From contig JAQGAU010000302.1 in NCBI GenBank assembly GCA_034698045.1, positions 1-31,587 of the forward strand: 31,587 nucleotides of DNA, written 5' to 3'. The position numbers were made by a program, and so were the translations under genes. This document shows positions 21,353 to 31,391 of the stretch, in pieces. Position 1 is the first letter of the stretch; the number at the start of each line of letters is the position of its first letter. Origin of the DNA: Paramacrobiotus richtersi (taxonomy: Eukaryota; Tardigrada; Eutardigrada; Parachela; Macrobiotidae). Under the pieces are notes generated by a model that saw only the letters and a program-made list of their open reading frames with translations, did not search any database and was not told the DNA's origin.

Positions 21353-22039
21353 CACTGCTGCGTTCCGGACAGAACATTTCCCATTTTATTCATGTCCCTT
21401 CAAGCGTTCGCGGTGATTCAGCGGTAGGGTCTTCTTAGTCCGTAGCGCCAACCTCAGTTTTACGCAAAAATAACCATATTCGTTAGGATGGTATCGTATC
21501 CATTAATGCGGTGTTTTGTCTTGTGGCAAATTTGTAGCAAACTGCCTCTTCTGACCAATTTGTAGAGAAAGAAGTAAAGACGATTTGCTGGCAGTCTCTT
21601 GCACAGGTCTCTTGCACCGGCTTTTGCTACAAAAGTATTAAAACGTGTAAACAACGTGAACTACGCCAGATACGGATTAAATACAAAATTATCATAGACA
21701 ACGCGATTCATCGTAAACAGAGCAAACTATGTACATATATGATATACCCAAATATATGCTTATGGGGATAGGCTGCACGGAGAGTTACGTTTTGTTCTTT
21801 ACTTTATTTCGTGATGTTTGTTGGAAACAGGAAAAGAAGGTAGTCGGTGCAATACTCTGTCATATATTCTTAAACAACTGTCTTAACAACGTGCGTCGCG
21901 GTGCTACGCTGCGATCGATGGTATCCTAGTTCGAACGAACAGGAGTGTTCGAAAAGCAACTGGACCAAAATCCGTTTCCGATACCGACGTTGCAGGATCA
22001 TCCGTAATCATATCGTAGCCCTTTGCGACACTTATAGTT
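21353..22039. other. Intergenic, convergent collagen gene / GPCR copy 4
   Basis: No gene is supported. tttatt at 21803-21808 is AATAAA on the minus strand and fits the 3' end of receptor copy 4. The stretch 21815-21965 recurs at 31259-31391. Confidence 0.45.
21815..21965. repeat. 3'-flank duplicate of GPCR copy 4, second copy at 31259-31391
   Basis: The blocks TGTTTGTTG, GAAGGTAGT, CGGTGCTAC, ATGGTATCCTA, TCGAACGAA and CTCGAAAA-like (here TTCGAAAA) occur in the same order and near-equal spacing in both places, same orientation. Similarity ends about 75 bases before the receptor stop codon. Confidence 0.65.
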
Positions 22040-23038
22040 TCAGCAGAGAGCAAACTTTGGAACGGGTGCAAATAAAGCCGTTCGTAGATCCTTGAGCGCT
22101 AGAGCGAACAGAACCGGGTCCATCACAGACTGCAGAGCGAACAGCAATGCCATAACTTGATAGCCCAGCCGCGAATCAACATGAACAAAACTAGCAACGG
22201 TATAGAAAGTGACATTAGGCGCCCAGCAGACAAGAATACTCAGCGTCAGCATACTTGTAATAACGAACGCTCTGTTCCGGTCGTCATGCGCGCTTAAAGG
22301 TTTCCGAGTGGCCGGTGCACTGTTCCCACCACTTTCTTCACTTCCAACCGCTCTAGGACGGGAGCTAACTGCCGAGAACAATTGTCTAGTGGAGAATCTA
22401 ACCCTTTGCCTCTGTTTGTGTTTGATCAGCAAATATGGATATGTCAGTAAAATAAGTGATACTGGCGTGACATAGACTATAAACTGCACCGCCATGTTCC
22501 ATTCATACTGAGCCGCTCCATTCAGCATGCACCGATGTTCCATATATGGCAACCGATAAAACAACGCATCTTGAATAATTCCCGGTAAGCAGATGATATG
22601 TACATAAATCCACAAAACAACCACCGCTAGGGATGCAGTTCTGCAGTTGTGATGGTTTTTGAACAGAACCGGAAAGGTCACGGCTAAGAATCGGTTAATG
22701 CTAATTAACGCATGGGAATGAATGGTCATGGCGCCTAACGCGGAAAGGGAGTATGTGAAGACACTGCAGGCGGTGTTGCTTAACGGCCACGTAGCGTGAA
22801 TACTGTTGACAATGTCCAGAGGGTTATTCAAGACGGAGTACAGGAGATTTGCAAAGAGAAGGTTCCCGAGGTAAATGTTGAACGGGGAGCGAAGGCTTTT
22901 GCTAACGCAGAAGATGACTAGAAAATAACCGTTTAGTGCAATCGCCACCGGGGATATGATCAAAACGCTCACTGGTGTAAAGGACCAGCTGAGTAGTGAT
23001 TCGTTGGTTGCGATCCTAAGAGTCTTGTTCATATCCAT
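22040..23038 (-). CDS. GPCR copy 4: intact orphan rhodopsin-like receptor
   Basis: Single exon, 332 residues, ATG at 23038 (a second ATG is codon 3). It numbers identically to copy 2 through TM5: Asn36 (1.50), Asn64 at 2.50, Cys91 and Cys170 for the TM3-ECL2 bridge, Asn115-Arg116-Phe117 in place of DRY, followed by CWAPN in TM6 and DPVLF in TM7. It has a sequon at Asn4 and another at Asn12. Loop 3 is shorter than in copy 2; the rest is close to identical. It is separated from the other receptors by the collagen gene on the opposite strand, and its upstream DNA matches that of copy 2, showing a segmental duplication rather than a simple gene copy. Plasma-membrane receptor with unknown ligand. 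Confidence 0.9.
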   Translation of the reverse strand: MDMNKTLRIATNESLLSWSFTPVSVLIISPVAIALNGYFLVIFCVSKSLRSPFNIYLGNLLFANLLYSVLNNPLDIVNSIHATWPLSNTACSVFTYSLSALGAMTIHSHALISINRFLAVTFPVLFKNHHNCRTASLAVVVLWIYVHIICLPGIIQDALFYRLPYMEHRCMLNGAAQYEWNMAVQFIVYVTPVSLILLTYPYLLIKHKQRQRVRFSTRQLFSAVSSRPRAVGSEESGGNSAPATRKPLSAHDDRNRAFVITSMLTLSILVCWAPNVTFYTVASFVHVDSRLGYQVMALLFALQSVMDPVLFALALKDLRTALFAPVPKFALC

Positions 23039-23220
23039 TGCAAATGTTTCACACTTATATCAACGTAGAATCAGAATGCTCAAGTTAATTAATCGGAACT
23101 TTGTTCAAATGCGGAAAAAATGAAGCCACAGATATACCCTTGCGAACGCGGAAGATCGATGAAATATGTACTTCTACGCTGTGTGCGTTGGATGTGGTGG
23201 AATATCCACTGAAGTATCGT

Positions 23221-23360
23221 GTAGCTGTTGTCATCTGTCACGCAGAACAATGCGTTCTCCTGTTATTTTCATAGGACACTCAGTTCTTTAAGCCAACAAA
23301 CAAACACGAGGTTACAATACGCGTGGGCGCCTAGGCACGAAAGGTATATTAGTTTTTGAC
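23221..23360 (-). promoter_or_regulatory. Duplicated upstream block of GPCR copy 4
   Basis: Starts about 183 bases before the ATG. Same ordered blocks as 12118-12275 upstream of copy 2, including GCTGTTGTC and GTGGGCGxxTAGGCACG. Confidence 0.5.
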
Positions 23361-24637
23361 ATTTACACTGTTTAATACTAGCATCAAACTGAATGGCTAT
23401 TCAGAATCAGATATAGATTTGCCTACACCAGGCGCAAAAGAACATCAGTATACAAAACTCTGCAGGAAGAAAGGAAAATTTTACCATTCGCAGTAGGTTT
23501 AGCGGTGGATCGTTTCCGCCTGCTTCCATAATAAGTTTCAGGTTCAAGTACCAATTTTCAACACTCTTTTCGCAGCCGACACCGGGACAACCGACATAAT
23601 TGTTTCCATTCAGCGCACCTGTGACTGTCTGCTTTAATATTGTCCCGAGAGGTAGTCACGCTAAAATGAGGATGGGCGCCCTAGCATAATCTCCGTGATT
23701 GGTGCCACTTAAGTATCAAGCGCCCTCGAGTTCCAGGGTTCATTAAAGGTATCGACTGGCACATCTGCTTGTTTGACTTCAAGTGTCATACTGAGACTTA
23801 CGGCCTGGAGGTTTGTAATGGTGGGCATGCAGTGTTGTTCAATTAACAAGCCAGGACAAAAAGCTGGATTCAGCGACTCGGAGCTACCCAGTATGACCGA
23901 GCCAACAGTAGATGACGAAGCTAACACATCGCAAAGAATCGGAAGCATCAAAAAACAAGTTTAGGAAGTACCCAAGATTAAGGGAAGGTCCACCCATCGT
24001 CGTAAATATCAGCGAAATCAACCCAGTCGCATACCTCCAACAAACCTTGCACCAATCTGTCCAAGCTGGCAGTATTGGTAGTTTTGGACTGCCAGCTAGG
24101 GTGGTTACAAGGTGGCCGCGCAATTTCGTTGGACTCATGTTTGTTGCATATTTTGCTCACAATTGCTATCTTAAGTCGGGATTTTTTCCAATCCTTTCTT
24201 GTAGCTATGGTAGGTAGTGGCATGTAGCACATGAACTGTACGTTCGTAGATACATTGAAATGGTTGCTCGATTGAGGTAACGGATGGGAAGGTGTCTTGT
24301 TCTGGACAAAACTTTTCTATCATACCCGTATTTGACATAGCTTTAGCTAGGACGTATGTTTCTGCAATCTTAAATGTTTTTCAAGATCTTCGCCTTTTAT
24401 TTTAGTATTTCAACGCTGAAAATGGTTTAGAACGATCAGCAACTGAAGTGCATTTATGGTGATTAAAAATAACAACGTATCTTGGTGTGACGTTCGTAAC
24501 TGCGTAACAATTTTGGTAAAACATGACCATTGTAGTGAATCGTTGTTAACTTGGCCGTATCGTTTATAAGCCGTACTCTACGAATACCAGTTACACACTA
24601 AAGGAACGGAATATTCTAGTTGTTCGATTTCGAATAG

Positions 24638-24695
24638 CTTGCAAAGCATGCACGTACTGATTTCAGTACAGGATAAACTTTGATATGATCGTTCT
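24638..24695 (+). promoter_or_regulatory. Upstream block shared with the collagen gene
   Basis: Counterpart of 15984-16035: TTGCAAAGCA, ACAGGATAA and TTGATATGATCGTT in the same order. The spacing to the signal-peptide exon is similar (about 285 versus 330 bases). Confidence 0.5.
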
Positions 24696-24976
24696 CAGGG
24701 TTCTAGGAAGTTCAAGTATCACGTGTTTACTATTTGCACTGAAGACATTTGGAGTCTTGCGATATTTATCATGCCAAGAATCTTGTACAAGGACGGTGTA
24801 ATACATAGGAAATGTTGATGCGATCGGACATGATTGCTTTATATAATCTCGCAAATTACTTACAAATGACTATAACATTCCTTTTTTGTTACTTGGTGAG
24901 CATCAAGCAGCTGTAACAACTGTACAAACCGACACCGGGAATATTGGACATCGAGCCCAAAACGTTTGACCTTACG

Positions 24977-27914
24977 ATGTGGAGGCACAGTATTGCTTTA
25001 GCGGTACTAGCAGGGATAGATTTAATTGTTTGTTCCGATACGAGTCAGGTAGCCACCATAGCAAATAAACTAGCCACCACACACGTACGCGCACATAAAC
25101 CTTTTACTGGCTTGATGATCAACTTTGTTTTCAGGCGGGAATATCTCTTCCATCAAGAAACCTCACAATCTCCGACGGGACGGTAGAAAGTGCACAAGTG
25201 GATGATGGACTCGCTACAGGACCTATCGCTGTTAGCACTAATGAATCCGGATTACCTCTTGCGCCGCGACTGGAAGAGCCGGAGTTCTTCAAAGAGCAAG
25301 AAAAAATGCAAGTTATACTGCAGTGGAAGAGACCGCAACAGACGTACGGCGTACTGAGAGGTTACCGCGTTATGTACGGAAAGAGAGGCAGTCCAAAACA
25401 TCAGTTTCTTGCTAAGGAACTGCTCCCAGGAGATGATTTTATCATCATTAAAGACTTAGGTACTGATTTATGGCCATTTAAAAGGCGGATTTGGATAAAC
25501 GGTTCAATTCTAGGCGGCGGTATGTCTTATGAGTTTCGAATTGCGGCTTTCAACAGTCTGGGCGTGGGTGTGGAAGCAGTTAAGGAAGTACAGATTCCTG
25601 AAGGAGGTAAGTCTGTAAACGTGCAACTTCCAGTAAATATCGACAATTCGTTTGTGCTTTGCATTTAAAGTGCCGACCGGGCCGCCGCAGAACATCTCCT
25701 ACAGTTTCAATTCCCCTTCGGCGATACGTATTGCGTGGGAGCCCCCAGCACCGGATATGCAGAACGGCCAGATCACTGGCTATACACTACACTTCGAGGT
25801 CAATGGAACTACCGTTAAGACCAACGTTACCCAACCGTATCTGGATTTTGATAAAACGGAATTGCGAGAAGAATACACCTATCGTATTTCCGCGTGGACA
25901 AAACAAGGAGAAGGACAGGCCAGCCAAAGATACATGGTCATAACGACACCGGAACCAGGTTGGTGAATTAATCGATGGCTGTAGTTCATAATCAAAAACC
26001 GGACAGCTGTCACAGTAATTTTTACGCACCAGCGCTTCATCTGAGCGAGGATTGATCGGCTTTCTAATACTTCGTTACTTAATTAATCTGTCTGCTAGAT
26101 ATAGTACCGCCGGCCCCCGACCTCGTATCTGCCGCCGCTATTAATAACACGCACGCAGAAGTCCGATGGTCGCCCATTCCGAGCACCCGGGATATGTGGA
26201 TTCGAGGCTATAAAGTACTCACTAGCACCGTTTATTAGCGGATCCTTTTAAGCAGTAGCACGTTATTTGGCAGGTGTCGTTCCGCTGTGCTGAAGAAATC
26301 AACCTGAACAATTTGTGCACGCATGCAGGAAGTGTGTATGTCAAGCAGGAACGGTTCTTCCTCCCATTAGTTATTCTTCCCAACCTGGAAACTGGGAGGA
26401 ACTATTCGGTGACAGTGGCTGGCAAGACCCGACAAAGTGTAGGGCAGCCATCGAAACCGGCTGTTTTCCGGATGGCACCGGAACAGGTGCCGTGGGATAT
26501 TCATGTGACTAATATTGCGAAAGATTCCATAACACTGCGGTGGAAGCCACCACTGCTCGCAATTCCCGTCAGGTGTGCATTATGGCATACAACTTTTAAG
26601 AAATCTGTTCCTGGGAAGATTCGTCTTTTTCATGACAGGAAACGTTCACGCTGACGTTTCCTTACGTATTAACATACGAATTCCGAACAAACCTTACTAG
26701 CGGGAATGCCACAAGTAACATAACGTTTAGCGCAACATTTGTGAGGAAACAGAAATCAGTTACGAAATTAGTGATAATATGTTCGTATGGGTTAGTTCGA
26801 GTCTTGAACGGCATGTCAGGGAAGCGTTGATGTGATTTCCATTTCTTGGTATATAAATAACTGGTTACGGTTTGTGGTAACCCTGTCAGCGGTCTATTCA
26901 TATAACTGAAGAATTTGGATTTTTACAGATATTACGTTGCCTGGTGCGGTCGCAAAGCATTTCTGGACGAGAACGGACGCATGCAGATCGATGAAATACC
27001 GAGTCGTGCAAATACAACAACCACCACGAAAACTACTCTGCATTACTTGGAACCCTATACAACATACTCGATCAGGCTGACGGCCGTTTTACAAGGCGGT
27101 TATGATACACCTACTGTTCGGTTGGAAGTGAAAACGGCCGCTGACGGTAACTACTTTTGACAGGATTACGTAATATTTTAACACCTAGCGTTTCGAAATG
27201 CGTGGATGGTTGTATGAACCATCGTTGCATGTCATTGCGAAAGAGTCGCGCTTCGAAATCATGTAATCAATCATCGAGTACAATCTGTTATCTGTCCCTC
27301 AGCGCCTCCGAAGCTGCTTCCACCGACTCTGACTACAGTTACGGCAAATGGAACGATCCGCGTTCAGCTAAATCGACCCACCGAAAAATACGGTCCCATC
27401 AAGCATTATCTGGTGGTTGTTGTTCCCAGTCAGCTGGCAAACAAACACCCGGATAATTACTCTCTTGCGGAGGTATCGATCGTGTATAATATACTAGTCA
27501 TAAACGATTATATGTACAAGTATTTTCATGTAATAATTTCTTGCTCTGCTCCGCAGTTAACACGGCACGAACTGTCGAGTGGACAGCAGACGGGAAAATT
27601 TAATGGCTTTCCTTACATTGCCGCAAACTTCAGTCCTGAGAATCTGCCGCCAACATTCGATCTCGGTGATGGCAACGTGTGTGGACTGTATAAAAACAGG
27701 GCGCTTATGCCTGGACAGCATTATAAAGTGTTCGTGCGGGCCTATGTGGACAGCCCGAAAAATGTACGGATGAGCTGCAACAACGGGTTATCCCCATTCG
27801 TCACTAGCTTTATAAGACTAAAATTTTTTTCAGTTGAAGCCCTTGTACACAAGCAGTCCGTTTTCGGAAGACGTTAGCACAGACCGACAGGCGGGAATAA
27901 CGGAAGCAACGTAG
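24977..27914 (+). CDS. Secreted Lar-like (type IIa receptor phosphatase) ectodomain without phosphatase
   Basis: Ten exons: 24977-25048, 25135-25459, 25514-25606, 25671-25958, 26099-26214, 26274-26572, 26929-27146, 27303-27472, 27557-27763, 27834-27914. They sum to 1869 bases, exactly 622 codons plus stop. Order: signal peptide (MWRHSIALAVLAGIDLIVC), four FN3 repeats (about residues 55-163, 164-259, 260-370, 371-470; FN3 core tryptophans as in LQWK, IAWEPP, VRWSP, LRWKPP), then a domain typical of the Lar/PTPRD/PTPRS/PTPRF juxtamembrane region: GPIKHYLVVVVP, PYIAANF, TFDLGDG, and YTSSPFSE at 601-608. It stops 14 residues later, where family members continue to a membrane helix and two phosphatase domains. 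The N-terminal Ig domains of the family are also missing. Expected to be secreted; it could bind Lar ligands as a decoy or act as a matrix protein. Its first exon is a copy of that of the collagen gene. Confidence 0.82.
25460..25513 (+). other. 54-base stop-free intron inside the first FN3 repeat
   Basis: gtactg...ttctag, 54 bases, no in-frame stop. Removing it joins KDL and GGGMSYEFRIAAFNSLG, restoring the normal spacing of an FN3 F-G region; retaining it would insert 18 residues in frame. Confidence 0.75.
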
Positions 27915-29424
27915 GAGGCCAGTCCTACTAATGTGCCAACTTGACCGCTTGAGAGCAACCCGACTGCCGTTTCCTTATTACTATATATGGAGAAAAGTCT
28001 CTGTCTCTCTGTAGGGCAGCAACTAGGAATCAAACTCTTTTGCGGTTTCTCTGCTTCTATAGCCATACATTTCATTGTTAAAGTGTTCCTATTACAACGG
28101 TGACGTCTAACAATTGTAAGCTACCACTGGTGAGTTGGGTTGAACACCCTTACCCCGATTATCAGGGGTGGTGATTCTAAGTTCGGCTGTTCTTATGTAA
28201 TCGTTGATTAGTTCTCATCACGAGCGGAAGTATGTAACACGAATCGGTGAGTCTGGCACACGTCGTAGAGCACGGTCAGCCCGGTAACCACGTCTAGTAC
28301 TTATACACGTAGAACACGGTAAACACGACATTTGCAGGATGCGGGCATCACGTTTATTAACACGCCAGGCACGAACCAGATTACAGAGACTGGGGATAGC
28401 CAAGACTGAAGTTACTGTGGTTCTCAAAAGTTAGCAGCTTCCTCTCAGTCTAGATGCATTAGTCACGAGAAGGTTGGTCTAAACATTTTCAGTTGAGCTG
28501 TTACCAATCAGAAGGATTACTACCGCTACACTATTTTGCTGCAGTTCAACAGCTGTCAACTACGTGCACTACAGTTCAAAATCCGCGGCTAACAGTAACA
28601 AATGCAGTGAGTTTTTTCACCATGTCGGATTATTTTCACAAAACGAATCCGCGTACCGATCACATACTGATATCAACCATAGACTGGATAGCATGGCACA
28701 GGCAGTCCATAGCAGATGTACTGGAAGGTTGTCCAAGGTAGGTCCAAGGGAGAAGTGAACTGGTGGTTCCCTTCTTGTTCTCCTGGTATCTGACGCTTTG
28801 TGGAAAACCGATTTGCGCTAAATGTTGCTCTGAGAACTATGCCAGTACTGCAGTGACTGCATCAGAAACAGTTAAGCTGAACCCCGACAAAAACATTCGC
28901 CTACGCAATAACTATGCAACCCGCTAAGCGTCAACTAGCCTATGAACTTAAAAAATCTGCAAAGTTTGTCAGATTTTTTTAAGAGTTTTCTTGATCAATT
29001 AACCCTAAGCAGTTTTCACTGAGAAGGAAACCACTCCACTTATTTGTGAATTGTAGCATCGGCGATTCTACCGGAGCTCCAGAAGAAATAAGCCCGATAG
29101 GCGAGGCGAATATGTTGCCAGTGCTTAGATTAACTGTTTTTGATTAATTCATTGTACGACCGCTTATCGATACCAGTAACACAGAACAACATTTTTTGCA
29201 CATCGCTTTTCCACAAAGGTCGCTGCACTTAGCAACCAACCAACCGCTTCTGTAATAATAATGTACCACCTTTTCGCTACAAATGTACACTGTACGTTTA
29301 CGCTAGCCTCCCACACTGGACTGCCAAACGCGCTGCTGTAGTACTTATGGATTACTTGTCCATTGTGTTGCGCCACTAAATTGTCAGACGAACAAGTCGT
29401 ACTCGAGTGAGCAGGCCAGTGCCC
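27915..29424. other. Downstream of the Lar-like gene; no gene seen
   Basis: I looked for a membrane helix and phosphatase signature (HCxAGxGR) on both strands and found none. A strong acceptor (tctctgtctctctgtag, ending 28014) precedes a 28-codon hydrophobic frame (28017-28103), discussed as a finding. A small CCCC/GGGG stem-loop lies near 28150-28172. The rest is featureless. Confidence 0.45.
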
Positions 29425-30039
29425 ATGATCTATGTGACAGCTTTTGTACTGCTCGGATTGTCGGTGAGCAATGGTGCTCCGGCCCTCCATAACAATACGG
29501 CGACCTGGCGTACGTGCGATGACTGTCAGGCTCTAATGATAGCAGGCGGTTATTCCGACTCCAGTGTGCCTTACCCGACGGGTATCCATTCACTCCACTG
29601 AGTCAAAAGCGCAGTGGATCCGAATATCGTGTCATCAGCTATTATAACTGGAACAATCCAGACTGGAACTATAATGGGGGTATGGGTGCCCCGGTTCTAA
29701 CTGGCTACACGCTGCGCACTGGCCTGCGGAGAGAATGTCCGGACCAGCCCCAGTCACAGCTGGACACGCTGTGGTCCCACCGGCCGCCGGATGCCGATTT
29801 TGTCTGCCACCAGCGGCAATCATTTTCCCCAGGGAGGGCCCTATTTTGATAACTATTGCGTCTGCTTGGCCAATGTAACGTGCAGAACCATCGGCTACCG
29901 GGCCATATGGGCGCTGCCGGTGCTCAACGTTGGACCGCTGCCCATGTTAAGCACGAGCACATTCAAGCCGATCACAACGGAAGATGATAGTGATCCGAAT
30001 ATTTGGATTCGTCAGCAGGCCAGCGAGCTGACTCTGTAG
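29425..30039 (+). pseudogene. Small secreted protein gene with two compensating frameshifts
   Basis: The ATG at 29425 opens a clear signal peptide (MIYVTAFVLLGLSVSNGAPA) followed by TCDDC. This frame meets a TGA at 29599-29601. Before that a second frame takes over (PDGYPFTPLSQKRSG, then a Trp/Asn/Tyr-rich stretch) and stays open to about 29850. A third frame, the same phase as the first, continues through PYFDNYCVCLANVTC to the TAG at 30037-30039. The whole span is 615 bases, a multiple of three. One missing C in the CCC run near 29574 and one extra base in the TTTTCCCC run near 29823-29830 would explain everything. No intron with acceptable sites does so. AATAAA follows at 30127-30132. Either a recent pseudogene or an intact gene with two homopolymer errors. 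No domain recognised. Confidence 0.55.
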
Positions 30040-30126
30040 CCTGCGGTTTGATGTGGGCGGGCGCGTCCTGAGACATTGATGTCAGTTTGTGCTCATTCGA
30101 TGCAGAGCACTTGTCCAACAGTAGAA

Positions 30127-30132
30127 AATAAA
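30127..30132 (+). terminator. Candidate poly(A) signal AATAAA for the small secreted gene
   Basis: Canonical hexamer about 90 bases after the final stop codon at 30039. Confidence 0.45.
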
Positions 30133-31258
30133 GAAACTGGCAGCGCCTTTTTTGTTCAGGACCGGCAAATCGTCGCCGCGTCATAATCAATTGCCACAGT
30201 ATATTGACAATTATAAGTGACGCGATGGCACGATTCTGAACCGCACTAATTCCACATCATTGCAAATTTTCAAAACTATATTATTTTGCAGAACGACAGT
30301 ACAGTACTTGCTCAAGAAACAAGTTAACAAGTAACAAAATCGAATACATCACGAAATTATATTTAGCGACATACAGTGTACTTCAAAGTTTGAAACTATT
30401 CATCACAATGATCGGGGTGATTGATTCAGCGCTAAAGTGCAAAAGAAATGCGAAACTTATAGAAAAAACTGGAAGGTGACATTAGAAATGGGATGAGGTA
30501 CCCTTGATACTACTACCGGCCAAAAATGACAAGGACTGTATTTCCTCAAGTATTTGCACTTCCTTCATCGTACCTCTGATGGACAAACCGAAAATATATT
30601 CCCACCATCACCGAAAACTTTTTAGATGTTTTACGAACTGAATTTTCCGAAGCTGGCCGTGCGTATGATGGCAGATTATCTCGACTCTCATCCGTTCCAA
30701 AGATGTTTGCTTCGGAACCAGGCCAGCGAGAATAACACGACCCGCCTCAAAAACTTTGTTTAATTAAGGTTTGTTCTGAAACAAATTTAAAGAACCATGC
30801 AGAAATGAATGCAGACAAGACTTCGGAGCATCAATGAGAGGAAGAGGAATCAGTGTAGGTGAATTTGTTGCGAATTGTTAAGAAGCCAGCATGCAGCAGC
30901 CGATCTCGCAGACCGTTATTAGGGAATGATGGTAATAGGTGTTTTGCAATGTTTTTGCCGATGGTGTTACACATGTGACATGTTTGTTATTGTCGTTGGT
31001 GTTGAACACTGGTCATATCACTTGTATCCGGCAAGCGTTTGTGCTCAGATTTCTTTGGTTCATATTACTGTTTAGCGATAATTCCCAGATACACAAAAAA
31101 ACAGAAGCGAAGTGTTAGCTATGGTGTTCCCAGATGACATTGTGATATTTCGTCCAATCATGACTCCAATGGGAGTGCAACTGCGCCCCAGTACGCACAC
31201 TATCCAACCTAAGACGTGGGCAATTCGTCCGGTAACGCACACGAATCAGGCAAAGTAA

Positions 31259-31391
31259 TGTTTGTTGTAAAAGAAGGTAGTGAGTAAAACATTCGTAAAC
31301 TTGCATAACAGCGTGCATCTCGGTGCTACATTACGATAAATGGTATCCTATAAGCTCGAACGAAAACGACTGCTCGAAAAACAAATAGACT
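31259..31391. repeat. Copy of the GPCR copy 4 3' flank at the right edge
   Basis: Aligns with 21815-21965 in the same orientation through several ordered blocks (TGTTTGTTG, GAAGGTAGT, CGGTGCTAC, ATGGTATCCTA, TCGAACGAA, CTCGAAAA). Confidence 0.65.

Larger units (their letters stand above)
23039..24976. other. Intergenic between GPCR copy 4 and the Lar-like gene
   Basis: These two genes diverge, so both promoters lie here. 23221-23360 and 23703-23775 match the upstream DNA of receptor copy 2. 24638-24695 and 24936-24976 match the upstream and 5'UTR sequence of the collagen gene. Open frames around 23709-24232 overlap on both strands without recognisable features; I see no gene in them. Confidence 0.5.

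Noticed and set aside
21405-21470. tRNA-like A-box (tgattcagcggtaggg) suggesting a tRNA or tRNA-derived SINE
   Set aside because: No matching B box or cloverleaf stems follow at the right distance.
28126-28175. CCCC/GGGG stem-loop as a structured RNA
   Set aside because: A short stem with no known RNA family features; such hairpins are common by chance.
27915-29424. Phosphatase domain or transmembrane helix continuing the Lar-like gene
   Set aside because: No HCxAGxGR signature or exon-like phosphatase sequence on either strand; only one short hydrophobic frame without a matching donor.
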